Source of the DNA: Bacillota bacterium
Lineage (GTDB): Bacteria; Bacillota; Clostridia; Oscillospirales; Ruminococcaceae
Reading direction: 5' to 3'
DNA: 10,661 nucleotides
Assembly: GCA_023391005.1 (NCBI GenBank)
Contig: JAEWBS010000119.1
Coordinates: 1 to 10,661, forward strand
Positions within the stretch are counted from its first letter, which is position 1; every line of letters begins with the position of its first letter. Made by a program: the position numbers and the translations under genes. The notes beneath the pieces are model-generated. The model saw only the letters and a program-made list of their open reading frames with translations, made no database searches and was not told the DNA's origin. Shown piece after piece: positions 5,991 through 10,661 of this stretch.

Positions 5991-7466
5991 ATGGATAAGC
6001 TCAGTTACAAGCTACTAAAAGCACAGGGCTTTGAGGGTTACCTGCTCGAATCGGCCCCCGAACGGGTGCTGCAATTCGGCGAGGGGAACTTTTTGAGAGC
6101 CTTTGTGGACTATTTTATCGATAACTTAAACGAAAAGGCCGGCTTTAACGGCAAGGTGGTGCTCACCCAACCCATCGCGCCCGGTCTGGCCGAGGTCATC
6201 AACAGCCAAGAGGGGCTCTACACCCTGTTTTTGCGCGGGCAGGAAAACGGTGAGAAGGTCAACCGCAAGCGGGTAATCTCCTGCGTGTCGCGCTGTATCA
6301 ACCCCTATCAGGACTACACCGCGCTGCTTGACTGCGCCAAAAATCCCGATCTGCGGTTCTTAGTCTCGAACACGACCGAGGCGGGTATTGTGTTTGATTC
6401 CGCCTGCAAATTTGATGATGCGCCGCCCGCCAGCTTCCCGGCCAAGCTGACCCGCTTTTTGTATGAGCGCCATCAGCTCGGGCTGCCCGGCTTTGTGATT
6501 TTATCCTGCGAGCTCATCGACCACAACGGTGAGGAGCTGAAAAAATGCGTCGGCCAATATATCGACCTCTGGGGATTGGACGAGGGCTTTGCCGAATGGG
6601 TGCGGACCGAAAATATCTTTTGCTCGACGCTGGTCGACCGTATTGTCACGGGCTATCCCCGTGCTGAGGCCGCGGCCATTTGCGAGGAACTCGGCTATGA
6701 GGATAACCTCATCGACACCGGCGAGGTGTTCGGCTTTTGGGTTATTGAAGGCCCGCAGTCGCTCAAAGAAGAACTGCCGTTTGAAAAGGCAGGCCTGCCG
6801 GTCATCATCGTCGACGACCACACCCCCTATAAGCAGCGCAAGGTGCGCATCTTAAACGGCGCGCATACCTCGATGGTGCTCGGCGCTTATCTGGCCGGGC
6901 AGGATATCGTCCGCGACTGCATGAAGGACGACGTCATTCGCGGCTTTATGAACAAGACCATCTATGAGGAGATTATCCCGACACTCGACCTGCCCCGCGA
7001 GGATCTCACCGATTTTGCCGCCGCCGTCTCCGAGCGGTTTGCAAACCCCTATATCGACCACGCGCTGCTGGCCATCTCGCTCAATTCCACCGCAAAGTGG
7101 AAGGCCCGCGTCATGCCGAGCCTGCTTGAGTACAAAAAGCGCACCGGGAACCTGCCCGCTTGCATCACCTTCTCGTTCGCGGCCTACATCGCGTTTTATC
7201 ACGCGGGGTACGAACGCGGCGCCGATTGCCTGATCGGCAGGCGCGGAGAGACTACCTTTGAAATCAAAGACGACCAATGGGCGCTCGATTTCTACTACGA
7301 CCACCGGGACGACGACTCAAAGGCGCTGGCCCACGCCGTTATCCACAACGACAAGATGTGGGGAGCCGAGCTGGCCGAGCTGCCCGGCTTTGAAGAGGCC
7401 GTCGCCGCCGCGCTCGCGCGCATTGAAGCGGTCGGCATGTATCAAGCCATGAAGGACTGCCTGTAA
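5991..7466 (+). CDS. uxaB: Tagaturonate reductase (altronate oxidoreductase)
   Basis: NADH-dependent reduction of D-tagaturonate to D-altronate, the step that commits carbon to the galacturonate branch. The 491-residue protein belongs to the long-chain mannitol dehydrogenase family and resembles E. coli UxaB (483) throughout. Matching segments are VLQFGEGNFLRAFVDYFID (26-44, dinucleotide-binding), SNTTEAGI (126-133), KFDDAP..YPAKLTRFL-type sequence around 140-157, CELIDHNG (173-180) and FCSTLVDRIVTGYPR (210-224). KVRILNGAH (284-292) carries the catalytic K284, N289 and H292. The strong match to UxaB-type segments favours tagaturonate over fructuronate reductase (UxuB). ATG 5991 has AAAGGAGA at 5978-5985, a well-placed ribosome binding site, 27 bp after the permease gene. 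Confidence 0.94.
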   Translation: MDKLSYKLLKAQGFEGYLLESAPERVLQFGEGNFLRAFVDYFIDNLNEKAGFNGKVVLTQPIAPGLAEVINSQEGLYTLFLRGQENGEKVNRKRVISCVSRCINPYQDYTALLDCAKNPDLRFLVSNTTEAGIVFDSACKFDDAPPASFPAKLTRFLYERHQLGLPGFVILSCELIDHNGEELKKCVGQYIDLWGLDEGFAEWVRTENIFCSTLVDRIVTGYPRAEAAAICEELGYEDNLIDTGEVFGFWVIEGPQSLKEELPFEKAGLPVIIVDDHTPYKQRKVRILNGAHTSMVLGAYLAGQDIVRDCMKDDVIRGFMNKTIYEEIIPTLDLPREDLTDFAAAVSERFANPYIDHALLAISLNSTAKWKARVMPSLLEYKKRTGNLPACITFSFAAYIAFYHAGYERGADCLIGRRGETTFEIKDDQWALDFYYDHRDDDSKALAHAVIHNDKMWGAELAELPGFEEAVAAALARIEAVGMYQAMKDCL

Positions 7467-7493
7467 GGCTATAACAACCGGGAGGACCCGTTT

Positions 7494-8972
7494 ATGAAGC
7501 TGATTCAAATTCACCCATCGGATAATGTTGCCATTGCGCTGTCTCAGATTGAACCGGGCGAGGTGCTGACCGTCTCAGACCGGCAGATCACCGCCGCTGA
7601 GGTGATTCCACAGGGGCACAAGCTGGCGCTGACACCGATCTCTAAAAACGCGTTGATCATCAAATATGGCAACCCCATCGGCCGCGCAACGGCGGCTATC
7701 AGCCCGGGCACTTGGGTGCACACCCACAATGTACAGACCACGCTGTCTGAAGCCGAGGACTATACCTACCATCACAAGCAATTTCCGCTGCCCGAGGTTG
7801 AGCCCAAAAGCTTTATGGGCTTTTGGCGTCCCGACGGCCGGGCGGCGATCCGAAACGAGCTATGGATCATCCCCACCGTAGGCTGCGTCAACAGCATCGC
7901 CCAGCATCTGGTGCAACAAAATCAGCATCTCGTCACCGGCACGGTCGAGGGGCTATACGCCTTCGGGCATCCGTTTGGATGCAGCCAGATGGGCGACGAC
8001 CACGCTCAAACCCGTAAGCTTTTGGCCGCGCTGTCCCGTCACCCCAACGCCGCGGGCGTGCTGGTGCTGGGTCTCGGCTGCGAGAACCTGACGCTCTCGC
8101 AATTTAAAGAGGAACTCGGTGAGTGGGACGACAGCCGCGTCAAATTCCTGATCTGTCAGGAGGTTGAGGACGAGATTGCCGCAGGCTCAGCACTGCTGGC
8201 CGAGCTGGCCGCCTATGCCGCCGCCTTCTCGCGCGAGCCGATCCCCGCCAGCGAACTGATTGTCGGTATGAAGTGCGGCGGATCGGATGGGCTTTCGGGC
8301 ATCACGGCCAACCCCGTGGTCGGGCGGTTCTCCGACCGGCTGGTGGCGCTTGGCGGTTCAACCATTCTGACCGAGGTACCCGAGATGTTCGGCGCGGAAT
8401 CAATTCTGCTCGACCGCTGCGAAAACAGAGCTGTTTTTGAGCGGGCCGTTAAAATGATCTCCGACTTTAAGCAGTATTTTGTCAACCACGGGCAGGTCGT
8501 GTACGAAAACCCCAGCCCCGGCAACAAGGCCGGCGGCATCACGACGCTTGAGGATAAATCTTGCGGTTGCGTCCAGAAGGGCGGCAGCGCCCAGATTGTC
8601 GACGTGCTCGACTACGGTGACACCGCCACCAAAAAGGGCCTTAATCTCCTGAGCGGCCCCGGTAACGATCTGGTCAGCGCAACGGCGCTGACTGCCGCGG
8701 GCGCACACCTTGTGCTCTTCACCACCGGGCGAGGCACGCCCTTTGGCGCGCCCGCCCCAACCATCAAAATTTCAACCAATACGCCGCTCTTTGAAAAAAA
8801 GGGCAACTGGATAGACTTTAACGCCGGAACCGTCGCGCAGGGCGAAGACCTTGACGACGCCGGGGACCGCCTGCTCAACTATGTGCTGGAAGTAGCCAGC
8901 GGCGCGCAAACCACAACCGAGCGCAGCGGTGCGCGCGAAATCGCCATCTTTAAAGACGGCGTCATGCTCTGA
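7494..8972 (+). CDS. uxaA: Altronate dehydratase
   Basis: It dehydrates D-altronate to 2-keto-3-deoxygluconate in an iron-dependent reaction in the cytoplasm, supplying the kinases encoded upstream. The protein has 492 residues (E. coli UxaA has 495). Residues 1-80 form an N-terminal SAF-type domain (HPSDNVAIAL, IPQGHKLAL, IIKYGNPIG, WVHTHNV). The catalytic UxaA domain follows: RPDGRAAIRNELWIIPTVGCVN (112-133), FGCSQMGDDH (161-170), GLGCEN (193-198), MKCGGSDGLSGITANPVVGRFSD (259-281), TEVPEMFGAE (293-302), ENPSPGNKAGGITTLEDKS (338-356) and GRGTPFG (412-418). C131, C163, C196, C261, C357 and C359 fall in or beside these conserved blocks; which of them bind metal cannot be told here. GGGAGG at 7480-7485 supports ATG 7494. 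It is the last gene of the operon. Confidence 0.95.
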   Translation: MKLIQIHPSDNVAIALSQIEPGEVLTVSDRQITAAEVIPQGHKLALTPISKNALIIKYGNPIGRATAAISPGTWVHTHNVQTTLSEAEDYTYHHKQFPLPEVEPKSFMGFWRPDGRAAIRNELWIIPTVGCVNSIAQHLVQQNQHLVTGTVEGLYAFGHPFGCSQMGDDHAQTRKLLAALSRHPNAAGVLVLGLGCENLTLSQFKEELGEWDDSRVKFLICQEVEDEIAAGSALLAELAAYAAAFSREPIPASELIVGMKCGGSDGLSGITANPVVGRFSDRLVALGGSTILTEVPEMFGAESILLDRCENRAVFERAVKMISDFKQYFVNHGQVVYENPSPGNKAGGITTLEDKSCGCVQKGGSAQIVDVLDYGDTATKKGLNLLSGPGNDLVSATALTAAGAHLVLFTTGRGTPFGAPAPTIKISTNTPLFEKKGNWIDFNAGTVAQGEDLDDAGDRLLNYVLEVASGAQTTTERSGAREIAIFKDGVML

Positions 8973-9017
8973 TATCCTCTTACCTTTTTCATTTTTGCAA
9001 TCCTCTTTTCTTCCTGC

Positions 9018-9068
9018 TGTCGGCCCCCTTCTCCAAGATGCTTGCCGTCTTGAAGGAGGGGGCCGACA
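9018..9068. repeat. 21-bp near-perfect inverted repeat after uxaA
   Basis: The arms 9018-9038 and 9048-9068 are complementary except for one C/A mismatch and one G/T wobble, around a 9-nt loop (9039-9047). The core is GTCGGCCCCC/GGGGGCCGAC. No U-tract follows on either strand; on the + strand the next bases are CACTTTATGCC. It is therefore not a textbook intrinsic terminator. It lies 45 nt downstream of the uxaA stop, preceded by a pyrimidine-rich stretch (8973-9015). Likely roles are stabilising or defining the 3' end of the operon transcript, or U-tract-independent termination. Confidence 0.75.
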
Positions 9069-9119
9069 CTTTATGCCACGGTCGCCAGCCTTTAAGGGCG
9101 GCGGTTAAAATTTTATTGT

Positions 9120-9162
9120 TGTTGCTTTTACAACAGATTAAGGAAAATAAATTTTATATAAT
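9120..9162 (+). promoter_or_regulatory. Probable promoter of the ferredoxin-cupin unit
   Basis: An AT-rich block contains a perfect TATAAT at 9157-9162. The -35 is poor: TTTACA (9127-9132) is 24 nt away, too far, and nothing better lies at 16-18 nt. A small inverted repeat TGTTG (9120-9124)/CAACA (9131-9135) with a CTTTTA loop lies where an activator or repressor might bind. A leader of about 60 nt precedes the ferredoxin start. Confidence 0.45.
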
Positions 9163-9229
9163 AGGGTTACAGAGAGCAGATATGGCACAAAATCAGGGTG
9201 TAACTACAATCGAATCAGGAGGTATGATT

Positions 9230-9418
9230 ATGAAAGCGTTCGTTAATGATGCATGCATCGGATGCGGGCTTTGTGCGAGCCTCTGTCCCGAGGTGTTCCA
9301 CATGACCGATGCCGGTTTGGCTGAAGCCACGCCGGACGACATTGGCGCCGATCTGCAAGACACCGCGATCGAAGCGCGGGACAGCTGTCCCGTAAACGCA
9401 ATTGACATCACAGAATAA
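9230..9418 (+). CDS. Small single-cluster [4Fe-4S] ferredoxin
   Basis: A 62-residue soluble electron carrier. CIGCGLCASLCP supplies ligands C9, C12 and C15, and the fourth ligand is C53 in SCPVNAI, the pattern of monocluster bacterial ferredoxins such as that of Thermotoga maritima. C19 occupies the place of the remote cysteine that forms a disulphide in the Thermotoga protein, but no partner cysteine is present here, so it would be free. The reading frame is open back to 9038, but that part crosses the inverted repeat and promoter. ATG 9230 is chosen because AGGAGG (9217-9222) lies 7 nt before it; ATG 9224 would be too close. The cupin gene follows after 17 bp. The redox partner cannot be told from this window. 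The uronate enzymes use nicotinamide cofactor or none, so a role in that pathway is not evident. Confidence 0.9.
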   Translation: MKAFVNDACIGCGLCASLCPEVFHMTDAGLAEATPDDIGADLQDTAIEARDSCPVNAIDITE

Positions 9419-9435
9419 ATACGACAGCGAGGTGC

Positions 9436-9777
9436 ATGAACTTGATCAAGAATTTGCCGCACGAAACGGTTTTGTCGCTGGCAGCGCAGGTAGAGGCGCA
9501 GCCCGGACAGATTGTAAGCAAAACACTCGCGCAGAACAAGGCGGTCAGCGTCACACTGTTTGCCTTTGCGCAGGGCGAAGAGATCAGCGCGCACGACTCT
9601 GAGGGCGACGCCATGGTTACCGTTTTAGAGGGTACCGGGCAGCTGTGGGTCGACGGCGTCGACTACGTGCTGCAAGCGGGCGAGACGTTGATTATGCCCG
9701 CCAAAAAGCCGCACGCCGTCTACGCTAAGGAAGCATTTAAGATGATGTTGCTCGTCATCTTCCCGCCCAAGCAGTAA
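9436..9777 (+). CDS. Small cupin-domain protein
   Basis: A 113-residue single-domain beta-barrel protein of unknown function. The cupin core runs over residues 38-105: GEEISAHDSEGDAMVTVLEGTGQLWVDG (motif 1) and LQAGETLIMPAKKPHAVYA (motif 2, H93). In motif 1 the usual HxH...E reads H53-D-S with no second histidine, so metal binding is reduced or altered. Many small clostridial cupins of this type share that pattern and have no assigned reaction. GAGG (9429-9432) is 3 nt before ATG 9436 and 9 nt before in-frame TTG 9442, so the protein may start two codons later. It is probably co-transcribed with the ferredoxin. No signal peptide is seen. Confidence 0.85.
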   Translation: MNLIKNLPHETVLSLAAQVEAQPGQIVSKTLAQNKAVSVTLFAFAQGEEISAHDSEGDAMVTVLEGTGQLWVDGVDYVLQAGETLIMPAKKPHAVYAKEAFKMMLLVIFPPKQ

Positions 9778-9812
9778 AAATGGCGGTAACGCCGCATTAA
9801 AAGGCGTGATAA

Positions 9813-9845
9813 GGCGCTTGTTATAGGTTGTCTATAACAAGCGCC
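9813..9845. repeat. Perfect 14-bp hairpin downstream of the cupin gene
   Basis: GGCGCTTGTTATAG (9813-9826) and CTATAACAAGCGCC (9832-9845) are perfect reverse complements around a GTTGT loop. It begins 36 nt after the cupin stop. No U-tract follows on the + strand, so it resembles a transcript-end stabiliser or a non-canonical terminator. Confidence 0.7.
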
Positions 9846-9852
9846 AACTATC

Positions 9853-9902
9853 GCGGTTGGAACTTATTATTCGGTTACTGGGCTTCCTTTATGTTCAACC
9901 GC
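9853..9902. repeat. Imperfect inverted repeat, 10 bp with a single bulge
   Basis: GCGGTTG (9853-9859) and AAC (9861-9863) pair with GTT (9893-9895) and CAACCGC (9896-9902), with G9860 bulged and a 29-nt loop. It follows directly after the 14-bp hairpin and may be part of the same RNA fold. Confidence 0.45.
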
Positions 9903-9983
9903 ATGTAAGCAAGATGCGTTATTAATCCGAGCGATAAGTAAATTGCTGTAAAATAAAGCGCTAAGCGTTTTGATTCGGTAAAC

Positions 9984-10056
9984 ATGGATAACGTCTCAGG
10001 CCGATGTGCCGCGGACAGTTAACATCCCTAGTAACGGCCTATAGCTTCGCATCCAT
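9984..10056. repeat. Nested three-helix inverted repeats
   Basis: ATGGAT (9984-9989) pairs with ATCCAT (10051-10056). Inside it AGGCC (9998-10002) pairs with GGCCT (10036-10040), and stacked on that GATGT (10003-10007) pairs with ACATC (10022-10026), leaving a 9-nt bulge on the 3' side. Each helix is perfect but short, so chance cannot be excluded. The nested order is what suggests RNA structure. Confidence 0.4.
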
Positions 10057-10102
10057 AGCACAGCACCTTTAAGTCTACCCGTCAAAACGCACGATGCATT
10101 TT

Positions 10103-10157
10103 GCAAAAAAGCACCGGAGACGCAGCTTACACAGCTGTTTCTCCGGTGCTTTTTTGC
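10103..10157. terminator. Strong bidirectional intrinsic terminator
   Basis: The arms 10103-10120 and 10140-10157 are perfectly complementary over 18 bp: GC, six A, then GCACCGGAGA, against TCTCCGGTGC, six T, then GC. An inner stem CAGCT (10122-10126)/AGCTG (10132-10136) with a TACAC loop extends the hairpin. The A6/T6 flanks give a U-tract after the stem on both strands. It would end + strand transcripts from the ferredoxin-cupin side and - strand transcripts from the MFS exporter. Confidence 0.93.
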
Positions 10158-10194
10158 GGCGCATTAACAGCGCTAAAAGCCTGTCGTCAGTAAA

Positions 10195-10246
10195 GTTGCA
10201 CTCAGCAACGGCAACATGCCGTACGCAAGCGTCCCTTGTTTTGCGT
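10195..10246. repeat. Three tandem short hairpins
   Basis: GTTGC (10195-10199)/GCAAC (10205-10209) is followed by ACGGCA (10208-10213)/TGCCGT (10217-10222), which shares two bases with the first and so excludes full coexistence. ACGCAA (10223-10228)/TTGCGT (10241-10246) comes next. The close packing between the terminator and the next structure suggests folded RNA, possibly the 3' untranslated region of the minus-strand gene. Confidence 0.4.
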
Positions 10247-10253
10247 GGCGATG

Positions 10254-10321
10254 TTTAAGACATATAGTCTCAACGGCCTTTTGCCAGACACCTTGCATCT
10301 ATTGCAAGTTATGGTCTTAAA
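10254..10321. repeat. Three-way-junction-like inverted repeats
   Basis: TTTAAGAC (10254-10261) and GTCTTAAA (10314-10321) form a perfect 8-bp outer stem. It encloses two hairpins. One has GTCT (10267-10270)/AGAC (10286-10289) continuing as GGC (10275-10277)/GCC (10283-10285). The other is CTTGCA (10292-10297)/TGCAAG (10303-10308) with a TCTAT loop. The layout is that of a small three-way junction RNA and works on either strand. I could not match it to a known riboswitch; the conserved bases of purine, TPP or c-di-GMP aptamers are not seen. Confidence 0.5.
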
Positions 10322-10372
10322 TGCCCCCTGTCGTCCGTATAAAAGACCCTCCGCGCGTCCCACCTCGGGCAG

Positions 10373-10661
10373 TTACGCCTCCGCCGCCGGTTTTTCATCC
10401 GGTTTTAAGGTTTGGGCGTCAAAACGCCGCGTCAGCAGGCGGCAGAGAATGCCGGTCGCAATCAGCGCGATACCCGACCAGAAGAACCAGGCGTCGACGC
10501 CCGCCACCTCGCTGACCGGCCCGGCCACGAGCAAGCCGACCGGCATGGCCAGCGTCATCACCGTCATCAACAGCGAAAACACCTTGCCCATCATCTCGGG
10601 GGCAATGGTTTCCTGTGTGTAGGCCATAATCGGCACGCTCATAAAGGTGCCCGAAAAGCCC
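10373..10661 (-). CDS. MFS exporter, C-terminal fragment (runs off window)
   Basis: Only the last 95 or so residues are inside the window; the frame stays open to its right edge. The segment VPIMAYTQETIAPEMMGKVFSLL is typical of the drug/macrolide-efflux-like MFS branch (Q-x-x-x-x-P-E-x-x-G-(R/K)-V-F pattern between transmembrane helices 10 and 11). Two hydrophobic helices follow (VMTLAMPVGLLVAGPVSEVAG and AWFFWSGIALIATGILCRLL), then a charged cytoplasmic tail ending DEKPAAEA. The stop TAA is at 10375-10373 on the minus strand. The gene converges on the ferredoxin-cupin unit and is unrelated to the uronate operon by orientation. The exported substrate is unknown. The internal ATG at 10642 is not the start. 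Confidence 0.85.
   Translation of the reverse strand, partial: GFSGTFMSVPIMAYTQETIAPEMMGKVFSLLMTVMTLAMPVGLLVAGPVSEVAGVDAWFFWSGIALIATGILCRLLTRRFDAQTLKPDEKPAAEA

Larger units (their letters stand above)
9778..10372. other. 595-bp intergenic region without a convincing protein gene, rich in inverted repeats
   Basis: Neither strand has a reading frame with protein-like composition and a ribosome binding site. The only frame overlapping its right part (+ strand from 10236) runs antisense through the MFS gene. The region holds several separate inverted repeats, listed individually, plus a small GGCG-GTAA-CGCC hairpin with a GNRA loop at 9782-9793. It separates two convergent transcription units, so long 3' untranslated regions or an unannotated structured RNA are possible. 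I do not recognise tRNA, rRNA, tmRNA, SRP, RNase P or a known riboswitch here. Confidence 0.7.

Noticed and set aside
8943..8960. Short palindrome near the end of uxaA as a possible terminator
   Set aside because: The stem is short with a mismatch, it is inside the coding sequence, and the T-rich stretch begins about 20 nt later.
9038..9229. N-terminal extension of the ferredoxin frame
   Set aside because: It crosses the 21-bp inverted repeat and the TATAAT promoter. Ferredoxins of this type start just before the first cysteine cluster, where AGGAGG marks ATG 9230.
9231..9244. Catabolite-responsive-element-like TGAAAGCGTTCGTT
   Set aside because: The first half fits a CcpA site but the second half does not, and it lies within the ferredoxin coding start where codons explain it.
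9796..9880. T-box-like signature on the minus strand (CCAACCGCGATAG before a 14-bp hairpin)
   Set aside because: The conserved T-box bulge (GGTGG-ACCGCG) does not match, no specifier stem was seen, there is no U-tract and no downstream minus-strand gene to regulate.
10236..10622. 128-codon + strand frame at the right end
   Set aside because: It runs antisense through the MFS exporter and through the three-way-junction repeats, has low-complexity Arg/Ser/Pro composition and no ribosome binding site.
1..10661. CRISPR array, insertion sequence, phage or defence system
   Set aside because: No regularly spaced repeats, transposase, integrase, tRNA attachment site or defence-related protein motifs were found. 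The coding content is a metabolic operon with ordinary neighbours.

Overview
The window looks like a piece of chromosome from a GC-rich member of the Clostridia, probably an Oscillospiraceae/Ruminococcaceae-type gut anaerobe. The reasons are consistent AGGAGG-type ribosome binding sites, an AT-rich TTGAAT/TATAAT promoter ahead of GC-rich genes, a small clostridial-type single-cluster ferredoxin, and a clostridial-style hexuronate cluster. The taxonomic call is an inference; no marker gene is present.

Bases 165-8972 form one co-directional operon for hexuronic acid catabolism: KDPG aldolase (eda, with an extra C-terminal domain), KDG kinase (kdgK), a second KDG-kinase-like PfkB protein, uronate isomerase (uxaC), an MFS permease, tagaturonate reductase (uxaB) and altronate dehydratase (uxaA). 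Together they encode the complete galacturonate route: uptake, D-galacturonate to D-tagaturonate (UxaC), to D-altronate (UxaB), to 2-keto-3-deoxygluconate (UxaA), to KDPG (KdgK), to pyruvate plus glyceraldehyde-3-phosphate (Eda). The enzymes unique to the glucuronate branch (UxuA, UxuB) are absent. Gene order runs roughly opposite to the pathway, with the shared lower-pathway enzymes nearest the promoter. Gaps between genes are 12-66 bp, and no regulator gene lies in the window.

The leader (1-164) holds a good promoter whose -35/-10 spacer contains a GTATAC-centred palindrome resembling the Bacillus GntR operator, with a second copy of its 9-bp core exactly 50 bp upstream. This suggests repression by an unlinked GntR/FadR-family regulator. 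Several intercistronic stretches carry notable RNA structure. The clearest precedes uxaC, where a perfect Shine-Dalgarno lies 37 nt from the start and is separated from it by a 10-bp hairpin.

After uxaA comes a 257-bp gap with a 21-bp inverted repeat and a probable promoter, then a two-gene unit: a 62-residue [4Fe-4S] ferredoxin and a small cupin protein. Bases 9778-10372 contain no convincing protein gene but are dense in inverted repeats, including a strong bidirectional terminator (10103-10157) and a three-way-junction-like fold (10254-10321). The window ends with the C-terminal part of a minus-strand MFS exporter converging on that terminator.

Overall the coding content is a known pathway. 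The least explained parts are the translation-initiation architecture of uxaC and of the second kinase, and the structured intergenic region near the right end.
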